Shown piece after piece: positions 48,652-56,509 of a stretch of DNA of 64,000 bases. The notes beneath the pieces are model-generated. The model did not search any database. It saw only the letters and a program-made list of their open reading frames with translations, and was not told the DNA's origin. Position 1 is the first letter of the stretch; every line of letters starts with the position of its first letter. The position numbers and the translations under genes were made by a program. Origin of the DNA: an uncultured Dysosmobacter sp. (GTDB taxonomy: Bacteria > Bacillota > Clostridia > Oscillospirales > Oscillospiraceae); assembly GCF_947631165.1 (NCBI RefSeq), contig NZ_CANRKH010000003.1:91821-155820 (forward strand). Reading direction: 5' to 3'.

Positions 48652-50634
48652 TTAATCCTTCATGTAGAAGGTACTCTCGAACCCTGCCGCCCGGAGGGGC
48701 AGGCCCGGCGCCCATCGGAGCGGGCGGCCCATGATTTCTTGAACTTCTTTCAGAGAACCAGATCCCTCCGGGGCGTCAATGACTACTTCATCATGTACAT
48801 GGAATACGATGCGATATCCGGCGGACTCCAGCGCGGCCATAGCATCACGCAGACAATCCCGCGCGGTAGCTTGGGTGATATTTTCCACGAGTTTTCCGCC
48901 ATAGGATTTTAGACGGGTATAGTGCTTGTTTTCGCCGTTCCCTAAATAGGTTAGGCCCAACTTGTTAAACTTTGGTTCCGGCTTTAACTCCGGTTTGTAA
49001 TACGCCAGCCGCCGGCCGGAGGGCAAGGTAATAAACAGATAATCAGAATCGCACTCAAACCGCAGGCCGTGTTCCAGCGTGGACGGTTCACCTTGTACGG
49101 CGCTGATTGCCGCGTCCTCTACTGCATACCAGAAACTCACAATGCGGTCATTGGCGGTCCGCCATCGTTTTACGATACCCGGCAAATCCCCTTCCGGAAT
49201 ACCGGATTCCAACGCCCCCATGTTGATTAACGCCCCAACGCTCCCTTGATAGCCGCAGGCCAAGGTAGCGACCTTGCCTTTTGGCCTTAAATCGGCGCGG
49301 GGGCCGCCCTTTTTGATGTCATTCTTCGGGACGTGGAACATCATAGAGGCGGTGGCTTCATAGATCAGGCCTTCTCCATAGAACTCCTGCAGCACCCAAT
49401 TCTCCCCGGCCAGCCATGCCAATACCCGCGCTTCAATCGCGGAATAGTCGGCAATAATGAACCGGTGCCCCTCGGAAGGGATAAAAGCCGTTCTAATCAG
49501 CTGTGACAAAACGAATGACGGAGAGCCAAAATACAGCTCCAGGAAATCAAATTCCCGATTGCAGATCAGTTCCCGGGCCAGTGCCAAATTAGAAATCTTG
49601 TTCTGAGGAAGATTTTGGACTTGGACCAACCGTCCCGCCCAGCGGCCCGTGCGCCCCGCGCCGTAAAATTGCAGCAGATTGTGTACCCGGCCATCACGAC
49701 ACAGGCCGCGCTTCATGGCCTCGTACTTCTTCACCGACGTTTTCCCCAGCTCCTGACGGAGCCTCAGCACCCGCCGGGTAATATCGTCCGGGGCGGACTC
49801 CAAAAGCGGAGGGATGCTTTTCTTATCCAAGCTATCAGTTACAACGCCCCGCTCAGCCAGCCACTTTTTTAGCTGGGCATCACTGCGGGGGTTATCCAGC
49901 CCCGTCAAGTTTCTCGCTTCATCCATCAGACGCGCGGTATAGATACCATCCAGCTCTAGCGCACCTTCCAGCAGAGTTTTGTCCAGGCGAACACCCCGGT
50001 CATTGATCTTCTGGTCCAATGTCCAGGCATCGTGTTCCACCTGCGGCCGGGGCCAATGCGATAACTTTTCCCGGATAGTTGTTTCCACGTCCACGTCCCG
50101 GATATTATACCGGCGGAACAGCTCCCACTTCTCCGGGGCGTCATGGGGGTAATGTCGGACACCGGCCTTGGTAGGCTTGCAGAAATACTGGATCAGGGAC
50201 TTCCCTTCCTCCATCTTCTGCTTCTCCAACCCCAGCGCCGCCCCCACCTGGGCCAGTGTTCCCGGAAGCCCTAGCGTGGCCGCCTGGACCATCGTACATT
50301 GCCATTGTTCTGGGGGCATTGGCTGATTAAAATACCGTGCCAGGCAGTTTCTTTCAAACGCGGCATTGTACGCTGTCTTAATCACAGCCGGGTCCAGGAG
50401 CAGGCGCCGGAACTCTTTCATATCGCCCAGGGGGATGTCGGATTCAGCTTCGGGGAGCAAGGGGGATAAACCGGTATCCCCCTTGCTGCCTAAATCAATC
50501 AACTTCGTGGGCTGGCTGTTTACCTTGTACCCAATCAACAGAATAGTGAAATCCGGAGCTTCCACATAGGGCCGGACACCGCATTTGGTAAGGTCTACGC
50601 TGGAGTAGGTTTCAAGGTCAACACCCATAATCAT
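48652..50634 (-). CDS. DNA polymerase family A (phage)
   Basis: 660 residues. The 3'-5' exonuclease starts MGVDLETYSSVDLTKCGVRP (Asp-x-Glu) with NAAFERNCLARYF; polymerase motif A HRFIIADYSAIEARVLAWLA, motif B RPKGKVATLACGYQGSVGAL, motif C YRIVFHVHDEVVIDAPEGSG. No 5' nuclease domain, as usual in phage enzymes. Start overlaps the previous gene as ATGA. Confidence 0.93.
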   Translation of the reverse strand: MIMGVDLETYSSVDLTKCGVRPYVEAPDFTILLIGYKVNSQPTKLIDLGSKGDTGLSPLLPEAESDIPLGDMKEFRRLLLDPAVIKTAYNAAFERNCLARYFNQPMPPEQWQCTMVQAATLGLPGTLAQVGAALGLEKQKMEEGKSLIQYFCKPTKAGVRHYPHDAPEKWELFRRYNIRDVDVETTIREKLSHWPRPQVEHDAWTLDQKINDRGVRLDKTLLEGALELDGIYTARLMDEARNLTGLDNPRSDAQLKKWLAERGVVTDSLDKKSIPPLLESAPDDITRRVLRLRQELGKTSVKKYEAMKRGLCRDGRVHNLLQFYGAGRTGRWAGRLVQVQNLPQNKISNLALARELICNREFDFLELYFGSPSFVLSQLIRTAFIPSEGHRFIIADYSAIEARVLAWLAGENWVLQEFYGEGLIYEATASMMFHVPKNDIKKGGPRADLRPKGKVATLACGYQGSVGALINMGALESGIPEGDLPGIVKRWRTANDRIVSFWYAVEDAAISAVQGEPSTLEHGLRFECDSDYLFITLPSGRRLAYYKPELKPEPKFNKLGLTYLGNGENKHYTRLKSYGGKLVENITQATARDCLRDAMAALESAGYRIVFHVHDEVVIDAPEGSGSLKEVQEIMGRPLRWAPGLPLRAAGFESTFYMKD

Positions 50635-50861
50635 TTCTGCATACCTCGCACTTTCTCAATAACGGCAACCGCGATTTCCAGCAGTTCCAGCTTCGATACG
50701 GGGATCTCACAGATGGCCGCCCCGTTGTCGCGTTTATACTCAATCCGCACAATTTCCTCGTGTGCCAAATCAAAGTTTGCATAGGACAGGTAGACCCGTC
50801 TACCGGTAGCCGCTTTCAGCATGGCAGACAAATACAACTCAATAAATTGCTTTTTACTCAT
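50631..50861 (-). CDS. Small early protein, unknown
   Basis: 76 residues from MSKKQFIELYLSAMLKAATG with GGAG upstream; the longer frame to 51029 lies inside the neighbouring gene. RVYLSYANFDLAHEEIVRIE and ISKLELLEIAVAVIEKVRG-like helices. Overlaps the zinc-knuckle gene by eight bases. Function unknown. Confidence 0.6.
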   Translation of the reverse strand: MSKKQFIELYLSAMLKAATGRRVYLSYANFDLAHEEIVRIEYKRDNGAAICEIPVSKLELLEIAVAVIEKVRGMQK

Positions 50862-51393
50862 GGTGGGGCTGTCTCCAATCCTTATACCGTTCACATCCTC
50901 GCCGGTCCTGTTCCTTATGGACATCGGCCAGAAACCGCATCCAGTCCTGCGCATCACAGGTATCACCGTAGCCGCCAAAGTATTGTTGCTCGGTGATATC
51001 CTGATCAAAGACGTATAGGGTTTTGCCATTGATGTACGGAAGCAGCGGCCGGATGAAGCCGATCACCAGCGACGGCATATAGGTTCTTCGGCCAAGGGAA
51101 TATCGGACAGCGCAATTCAGAACGGTCCCGAAACGGTCATTTGAAACGTCGATTTTCATGTTCCATCCCCCCTCCTTCATTTCCGGTACCTGGTTCCAGG
51201 GCCGGCGGTTCCATTCTTTCGCAGCCTGTTCGAGACTTGGGCGAAACAGCGTTTCAACCATAATGCAGTTTTCATTGTCGCAGGCAATTTTGAATGTGCG
51301 CCTACCCCATTTGTTGAGGTACACTGTCGGTTCTCCGTTACAAAACGGACAGCGCAGCAGATTGATCTTTTTCCCAGCATACTTTATGTCCAT
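50854..51393 (-). CDS. Lar-like zinc-finger protein with extra C-terminal domain
   Basis: 179 residues. The N-terminal LLRCPFCNGEPTVYLNKWGR with ACDNENCIMVETLFRPSLEQ and AAKEWNRR matches restriction-alleviation (Lar) proteins, with four Cys for zinc. From about residue 75 another domain follows (MKIDVSNDRFGTVLNCAVRY...). Lar protects phage DNA by modulating type I restriction. The fusion partner is unrecognised; an internal Met at that border could give it separately. Confidence 0.72.
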   Translation of the reverse strand: MDIKYAGKKINLLRCPFCNGEPTVYLNKWGRRTFKIACDNENCIMVETLFRPSLEQAAKEWNRRPWNQVPEMKEGGWNMKIDVSNDRFGTVLNCAVRYSLGRRTYMPSLVIGFIRPLLPYINGKTLYVFDQDITEQQYFGGYGDTCDAQDWMRFLADVHKEQDRRGCERYKDWRQPHHE

Positions 51394-51460
51394 GAGGCTC
51401 CTTCACTTTTACAAGCGGCCCACCCCCGCCGCCGAACCGACAGCGGGGGTGGCTATGATC

Positions 51461-52024
51461 TTAGAAAATATCCTCGTCGAGTTCGCCGCTGTCGGAGAAA
51501 TCATCATCGAAATCATCCTCCGCACGGCTCCCACCGGCCAGCGGCTCACCGTCGCAAACCAGCTGGATATTGTTCAGCCCGGCGGCTACGCCGTTCTGCT
51601 TGCCATTGAAGGGGTAGAAGTCCACGGAGAAACGACAGTAGCACCCGCTGTACACCTTGCTGGAGTCCAGCACGTCCTGCCGGGACATATCCACGATACC
51701 GGGCTGCCGCCGGGCGTTGGCGTTGAAGAAGTAGCCCCCGGCAAAAGCCGCATCGTCCGGACGCTCTTCGTCCCCATCCCGCAGGGGGAGCTTCAGGTTG
51801 GCCGGCTTCTTGCCCTTCCACTTGGACTTGATACCGTCCTGAATCGCCGCATCCACTGCGGCCTTGATCTTGGCGATAGTGGCCTTGTCCGACTTCGGGA
51901 CGATGATGCAGGCGGAATACTTCAGCGGATCTTCCTCGCTCATGCGGGACGGCTCCCAAACGTGAGCGTAGGAGAGGCGGCACTTGCCGGTAATAACGTG
52001 GGTCGGGTTGTTGTTCTTAGCCAT
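51461..52024 (-). CDS. DUF2815 family, probable ssDNA-binding protein
   Basis: 187 residues; TGKCRLSYAHVWEPSRMSEE, YSACIIVPKSDKATIAKIKA and YFFNANARRQPGIVDMSRQD, with an acidic tail DDFDDDFSDSGELDEDIF like single-strand-binding proteins. Paired with the DUF2800 gene as in many Firmicutes phages. Likely acts in recombination and replication. Confidence 0.88.
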   Translation of the reverse strand: MAKNNNPTHVITGKCRLSYAHVWEPSRMSEEDPLKYSACIIVPKSDKATIAKIKAAVDAAIQDGIKSKWKGKKPANLKLPLRDGDEERPDDAAFAGGYFFNANARRQPGIVDMSRQDVLDSSKVYSGCYCRFSVDFYPFNGKQNGVAAGLNNIQLVCDGEPLAGGSRAEDDFDDDFSDSGELDEDIF

Positions 52025-52027
52025 GGT

Positions 52028-53215
52028 TCAGTTGTCCTCCTTAAAATTGTCGTTGAAATCCTCGGCCGCTTTTGCGGCGGTATTGAGTGCGGGGCGCCTA
52101 TCGCTCTCCGGAACCAACGTAGGCGCTCCTTCGGGCTTGATGATGTACGCACCGGCCAGCTCTCCGAATTTCTTCTTGCCGACCAGCTTCTCCATAGCCG
52201 TGAGGCCAAGGAGTTCACGGGGCTTGTAGATTTCGGCAACCTTATATCCGGCTTTACGGAGTATGCCTGCAATAGCATCTTCGTCCGTATATTTTCGGTT
52301 GCTACGGCCTTCCACCACCTTGAAACCGGGGAAGTGATCGCCGTAATTGATTGCCGCATCCAGCGCATACGCTTTGACGCTTTCAGCCCAATCGAGCAGG
52401 GCCGGTAATCGTTTCAGCACTTCCGAGATTTCCTCCGGGGTCATACACGGCGGGTCCTCAAAATCTTCCCGCGCAAGGGCCATCTGATAATCCCGGTTGG
52501 CCTTGCAGATAGGCGCTGCGCGGCACCAGCGGCAAGTAGAATCCCCGGGGCAGAAATCGCCTTTGCCCTCCCAGGCCAACAGTGCTCGGGGCTTCAATTC
52601 ATTCTCAGCCCAGGCCAGCAATTCTTCCCGTGTCATGGTGGCCGTTGATACGCTGTCAAGGCGGGGCTGGTAAATCGTCATGCGGATGGACTTAATTTCA
52701 TAAGCCCAGGACCATTCAAGGTAGCACCCAAGGCCATAAATCCGCATCTGCTCGTTGTTTTCCGCGCTGACGGGCACCCCTTGTCCATATTTCAGGTCAA
52801 TGACATCCAGCAGATCATCAGTTACAATCAGGCAATCCGCTGTACCAAAGGATTCAGGGATATAGCCCTCAAAGCTGACACGCTGCTCAATGAAAATGCG
52901 GGGGTCATTGCATCGGGCTTTAGCGTCAGCCATGCGTTCCTCCACAAATGCGGCATAGCCGTCCATGTACTCACCCATCCCGTCGGAATAAAGCGGATCA
53001 GCGTGAGCTTCATCCAGCGCGGCGGCAATATCGGCCCCTTCCCAGCGCCGGCGCAACAGCAGTTCTCCGATACGGTGGGCCAACGTCCCCTCTTTGGCAA
53101 AACGGCTGCCCTTGTCGGGAATACCTGTTTCCAGCCGGGCGCTCGGGGTACACGCCATCCACCGATGGGCGCCGGAAGGTCCCAGCAGAGCGTGACGGTC
53201 AGGCATTTTTCCCAC
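52028..53215 (-). CDS. DUF2800 family PD-(D/E)xK nuclease
   Basis: 395 residues. LLGPSGAHRWMACTPSARLE, FGTADCLIVTDDLLDVIDLK (Asp, Asp-x-Lys catalytic region) and CRWCRAAPICKANRDYQMAL (Cys cluster suggesting an iron-sulfur site). RecB/AddB-like nuclease of phage recombination modules. Adjacent to DUF2815 protein. Confidence 0.9.
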   Translation of the reverse strand: MGKMPDRHALLGPSGAHRWMACTPSARLETGIPDKGSRFAKEGTLAHRIGELLLRRRWEGADIAAALDEAHADPLYSDGMGEYMDGYAAFVEERMADAKARCNDPRIFIEQRVSFEGYIPESFGTADCLIVTDDLLDVIDLKYGQGVPVSAENNEQMRIYGLGCYLEWSWAYEIKSIRMTIYQPRLDSVSTATMTREELLAWAENELKPRALLAWEGKGDFCPGDSTCRWCRAAPICKANRDYQMALAREDFEDPPCMTPEEISEVLKRLPALLDWAESVKAYALDAAINYGDHFPGFKVVEGRSNRKYTDEDAIAGILRKAGYKVAEIYKPRELLGLTAMEKLVGKKKFGELAGAYIIKPEGAPTLVPESDRRPALNTAAKAAEDFNDNFKEDN

Positions 53216-53660
53216 CCAGCTCTTCCAGCCGCTTTAGGAACGGGGCCCGGTCCTTCTCTGCAAGCTCCGACATACGCTCCACACCAAACTCCTTCAAGAT
53301 GGGCTTGATGGCCGCAGAGCCGTATTTCTTAGCGGCTTCTCTCCCCTTGGCCGTTACTTCTTCCTGCGTCGGAACAGGGGCCGGGGAAGTAGCGGGGGCC
53401 GGATCAGAATCCGTGGTTTCCTCAGAACGGGCAACACTCTGGCCATTCTCCCCAGCCGCAGGGCCAGAAGGGTCCGCCGCAGGTGCGGCACCCTCCGGAG
53501 GATGCGCACTCAGCTTTTCCTCCAACTGCATGATCTGCGTCGCAAGGGCGTGTACGCGCGGCTCACTGTTACAGCGCAAGCCCCAGGCCGTGATCCTCGC
53601 CAGAACTTCCAGCGGAGTGCCGCCGGTAATCCGGACTTCAATACCACCTGTCAATTCCAT
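53199..53660 (-). CDS. Early protein with Pro/Ala-rich linker, unknown
   Basis: 153 residues from MELTGGIEVRITGGTPLEVL, preceded by AAAGGA; the longer frame lies in a noncoding hairpin region. A short N-terminal domain, a coiled segment (HALATQIMQLEEKLSAHPPE), a disordered Pro/Ala/Ser linker and a C-terminal helical domain (AAIKPILKEFGVERMSELAE) resembling a rho-N/rRNA-type fold. It may couple to the nuclease; function unknown. Confidence 0.65.
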   Translation of the reverse strand: MELTGGIEVRITGGTPLEVLARITAWGLRCNSEPRVHALATQIMQLEEKLSAHPPEGAAPAADPSGPAAGENGQSVARSEETTDSDPAPATSPAPVPTQEEVTAKGREAAKKYGSAAIKPILKEFGVERMSELAEKDRAPFLKRLEELGGKNA

Positions 53661-53741
53661 ACGGTTCAATCCTTTCTTGACAATCAAATTTTTGTGCGCT
53701 ATGATAGCGGTAACGATGATTGGCAATACGCCGATCTCCCT

Positions 53742-53770
53742 CCCTGGCGGGCGTGGCAGGCCCGCCAGGG
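53742..53770. terminator. GC-rich stem-loop between early genes
   Basis: CCCTGGCGGGC-GTGGCAG-GCCCGCCAGGG, an 11-bp perfect stem. The plus strand has GGATTTTCT next to it; the minus strand, in which the operon runs, lacks a T-run, so it may only attenuate or protect mRNA. Confidence 0.55.
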
Positions 53771-53780
53771 GGATTTTCTA

Positions 53781-54527
53781 TTAGAGGGCGATATATACCT
53801 CGCCCGCGGCGATCTCCGCCTCCAGGGCGTTTTCCAGGAATTTTTTGATGGTCTGCCGGGCGGCCAGTTTCCACATGCCGCCGTCGGCCTCGGTGAAAGT
53901 AATGCCCCGGTCGTTGAGTCGGATCAGGAACAGGCTTTCGGGCTGGTCCACCTCCTGGAAGGTACGGTAGGGCCTCAGCTTAATGAGGGGCCGGATCTGT
54001 TCATTGGTCTGGAGTGCTACACCTTTCTGGGTGGTAACGGTGGTGGCAATACCGTTGTCGTTGTAGACCACCTTTGCTCCCAAGCTGATGTCAGACAGTA
54101 GCTTCATAGCGTAGAGCGTGTCCGGCGTCTCCTGGAATCGGGTCCGCAGAGCGATCTGCGCCTCCTCAAAACCCAGAGTCACCTTCTCCGCCCAGCCAGG
54201 TACGTCAGTGGCATCCGCCGCGTAGAAAAACTGGCGGAAATACCGGGCGGCATAGTTCGGGTGCGTGAAGCACTGAACCTTGAGCGGGCTGGGGATAGTG
54301 ATGTAGAGCGGAACATTGTTCGCCTTGGTGACAGGCAGGGCCTCAGTCACCACCATCTTCACCAGGGCGTCCAGACTGTTCAAAGGCAGCGTGTCCGGAT
54401 GGTCGATGGTAGGCCGGAACTCTTCAGCCTTCGCATTGGGACGGACGATCAGCCGGGAGCCGTCGTCCAAATCCTCAATGTAGGGTTTGGTGGTTTCTTG
54501 GATGTGCTGGATGAACTCTTTCAGCAT
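53781..54527 (-). CDS. Phage early protein of unknown family
   Basis: 248 residues starting MLKEFIQHIQETTKPYIEDL. Contains LPLNSLDALVKMVVTEALPV, LYITIPSPLKVQCFTHPNYA and an ending KKFLENALEAEIAAGEVYIA. Soluble, mixed alpha/beta. It resembles YfdQ/DUF2303-like proteins in layout, but I am not certain. AAGGAGG before the ATG. Confidence 0.68.
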   Translation of the reverse strand: MLKEFIQHIQETTKPYIEDLDDGSRLIVRPNAKAEEFRPTIDHPDTLPLNSLDALVKMVVTEALPVTKANNVPLYITIPSPLKVQCFTHPNYAARYFRQFFYAADATDVPGWAEKVTLGFEEAQIALRTRFQETPDTLYAMKLLSDISLGAKVVYNDNGIATTVTTQKGVALQTNEQIRPLIKLRPYRTFQEVDQPESLFLIRLNDRGITFTEADGGMWKLAARQTIKKFLENALEAEIAAGEVYIAL

Positions 54528-54539
54528 GGTTTTTCCTCC

Positions 54540-54899
54540 TTATCGGTTGAAATTGACTACCTTCAGGATGGGCGGATGATCCTGTTCACTCCCATCCATG
54601 GCCTGCTGGCCGGGGACCTGGGGCACCATTTCCACAATGGTGTCCTCGTCGGCCACATACAGAGAGGTAACAACGGGGTTGGTGGCCGCCAGCGTGGACT
54701 TCGCCACACAGCTGACCACGATACTCTGCCGGTCATCATCCGGCTTCAGCTCCAGGGTGAGAGTCAACTTCCGTTTCTCCGTGGCCTTGGTGTTGGGGTC
54801 CAGAATGTTTTCCAGAAGGCGGGACATTTCATAGTCCGCCCGCTCCATAATGGCCCCACGCGCCATTTGCAGAATCGACTTTTTCATATCGGCTTTCAT
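54540..54899 (-). CDS. Small early protein, unknown
   Basis: 119 residues from MKADMKKSILQMARGAIMER with AAAGGAGG upstream; chosen over a frame starting at 55037 that crosses the large inverted repeat. LTLTLELKPDDDRQSIVVSC and TNPVVTSLYVADEDTIVEMV indicate a beta-rich domain. Its leader contains the large hairpin at 54936-55026. Confidence 0.65.
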   Translation of the reverse strand: MKADMKKSILQMARGAIMERADYEMSRLLENILDPNTKATEKRKLTLTLELKPDDDRQSIVVSCVAKSTLAATNPVVTSLYVADEDTIVEMVPQVPGQQAMDGSEQDHPPILKVVNFNR

Positions 54900-54935
54900 C
54901 GGGTTTTCCTCCTTTCTTTCTGATTTGAGAGCGTT

Positions 54936-55026
54936 CCAGCCCTCTGCCGGGTGTTGCCGCTCCGGGAGAACAGCAACCCCGACGCGGAGTAGATCGGGTG
55001 CCGGGAAACACCCGGCAGAGGGCTGG
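54936..55026 (-). repeat. Perfect 20-bp inverted repeat enclosing a 51-nt loop
   Basis: Arms CCAGCCCTCTGCCGGGTGTT (54936-54955) and AACACCCGGCAGAGGGCTGG (55007-55026) are exact complements. The loop contains a second CTCCG/CGGAG pair and a short CGGGTGCCGGG. Located between two early genes, about 37 bases before an ATG. A structured leader RNA or DNA cruciform. Confidence 0.85.
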
Positions 55027-55045
55027 ATAATCCGCATGCCTGCGG

Positions 55046-55267
55046 TTACTGCTTTTTCCGATTCTTGATATCCCGGATCACATCCCGGACAATCGTTGAA
55101 ACGATGTAATAGTAAACGGGGAGCAACAGCAGGAACACTTCACCGCCCACAGCGAAATATCCGCGCTGGGTTAGGGCATACTTGGCCGCGTACAGATATA
55201 GGAGAATGCCGCAAACGGTCAGGGCGGCGTACTTCACCACACGCCGAAGAATCTGATAGAACTTCAT
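55046..55267 (-). CDS. Small membrane protein with two helices
   Basis: 73 residues from MKFYQILRRVVKYAALTVCG with GGAGAAAAG upstream; helices at about 10-27 (YAALTVCGILLYLYAAKYAL) and 38-58 (VGGEVFLLLLPVYYYIVSTI), basic tail RDIKNRKKQ. Early phage inner-membrane protein, for example superinfection exclusion; inferred only from topology. Confidence 0.65.
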   Translation of the reverse strand: MKFYQILRRVVKYAALTVCGILLYLYAAKYALTQRGYFAVGGEVFLLLLPVYYYIVSTIVRDVIRDIKNRKKQ

Positions 55268-55271
55268 AGCC

Positions 55272-55466
55272 TTAGCTTTTCTCCTTCGGCAAAGGCCGCG
55301 CCTCAAAGCGCCACTTCCGGGCATCGTCCCCGATTTTCTGGAACAAACGAGCTTCAGCCAACATAGGGGTGTCCTCACAGATACCGAATTGCCAGCACTT
55401 GCGCATCGTGTTCCAAATGCCGTACTTCTGGCCGGCAACGCCGTGATAATAGGTTTCACGTTTCAC
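55272..55466 (-). CDS. Small early protein, unknown
   Basis: 64 residues, MKRETYYHGVAGQKYGIWNT then MRKCWQFGICEDTPMLAEAR, two Cys and many aromatics. AAAGGAAAAG upstream. Four bases before the membrane protein gene. Family unrecognised. Confidence 0.6.
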   Translation of the reverse strand: MKRETYYHGVAGQKYGIWNTMRKCWQFGICEDTPMLAEARLFQKIGDDARKWRFEARPLPKEKS

Positions 55467-55519
55467 GCTTGACTTTTCCTTTCAAACCCTCCATAATAGA
55501 GGAGTAGTGATGGTCTGGG

Positions 55520-56488
55520 CTAAACAGCTACCGCTACCACGCCGCCATTGATGTTCGCAGCATCGAGGGCGGCTTTTCTTTGTTTCCGGACCGCATACTT
55601 GGCCCGTTCACGGGCTCTTGCTTCCTCTGGGTGGGCCTCGCGCCACGCTTTTCTTTTGGCGCGTTCTTTTGCTCGCACTTCCTCTGGGTGGGCCGCTCTA
55701 TACGCCCGATCTTTTGCGCAGATTTCCTCTCGACGGGCCCTATACCGCTCACGCTCTTTCGCCTGCATTTCTTCCAAGTGGATTGCTCGATAGGCTCTTT
55801 TCTTCGCATTGATTTCTTCGCGGTGCCGTTCCCTGTATGCCTTTTCGTACACCTTGTTTCGAGCTGCAATCCTTTCCCGATGGGCTTCCAGGTAAGCCGG
55901 GCAGGGGTGCTTAATGACTTCTCGATCATCCCGAACAGCTCTAGCTCGATTCCTGAAATTACATAGCGTTCGACTGACGGTCTGCCTTGAAAGCCCGAAG
56001 ATTTCAGCGATTTCATGGGCTTCATAGCCATCCATAGCATACTGGATCATTTCAAGTTGCCGAGAAGTACCAACTTCAAGCGCCCGATCAATTAAATCCC
56101 GGTTTATGACTTCACTAGCCACATCTGCACAGGGGCTAGGCACAACATCATAAAGGGAAAACACGCCGTCGTCCGTATGCGCGGGAACACTGTCCAAGCT
56201 TAGGGCCATGCGGTCGCCCCGGCGCATATCCGCATTCTGACGGTTCCACTCCATGTAAACAGCACGTTCCATGCAGATATCTAATAGGGCAAAGAAGTTC
56301 TTTTTCTCTGGGGGTGCGGGATTTCGACACTCCCTTTGGATTGCCGCTAGATACCCAAAAATGACTACATCGTAATACTCGTCGGGGTCCAGTCGCTTAC
56401 GTCTCAGAAACTTATCTACTCGGTCGATGTATTTCTCAGCCATGCCCTGTTCTTCCACGGTCAAGGGTTGTAAAGAACTCACCGTCAT
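55520..56488 (-). CDS. Sigma-like protein with a tandem-repeat basic tail
   Basis: 322 residues. Residues 1-110 resemble the N-terminal part of phage sigma-like regulators (EKYIDRVDKFLRRKRLDPDE, NFFALLDICMERAVYMEWNR). Residues about 130-175 have an HTH (MDGYEAHEIAEIFGLSRQTV). From about 190 an Arg/Glu-rich helix repeats every 17-18 residues (AYRAIHLEEMQAKERERYRA, AYRAAHPEEVRAKERAKRKA, AWREAHPEEARARERAKYAV). The tail may bind nucleic acid or be a long coiled coil. A regulator of phage expression is likely. Confidence 0.72.
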   Translation of the reverse strand: MTVSSLQPLTVEEQGMAEKYIDRVDKFLRRKRLDPDEYYDVVIFGYLAAIQRECRNPAPPEKKNFFALLDICMERAVYMEWNRQNADMRRGDRMALSLDSVPAHTDDGVFSLYDVVPSPCADVASEVINRDLIDRALEVGTSRQLEMIQYAMDGYEAHEIAEIFGLSRQTVSRTLCNFRNRARAVRDDREVIKHPCPAYLEAHRERIAARNKVYEKAYRERHREEINAKKRAYRAIHLEEMQAKERERYRARREEICAKDRAYRAAHPEEVRAKERAKRKAWREAHPEEARARERAKYAVRKQRKAALDAANINGGVVAVAV

Positions 56489-56509
56489 ACAACACTACCC
56501 TCCTTTCTC

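Noticed and set aside
53781..54527. Firm assignment to DUF2303/YfdQ
   Set aside because: Only the general layout agrees; no diagnostic motif could be verified by eye.
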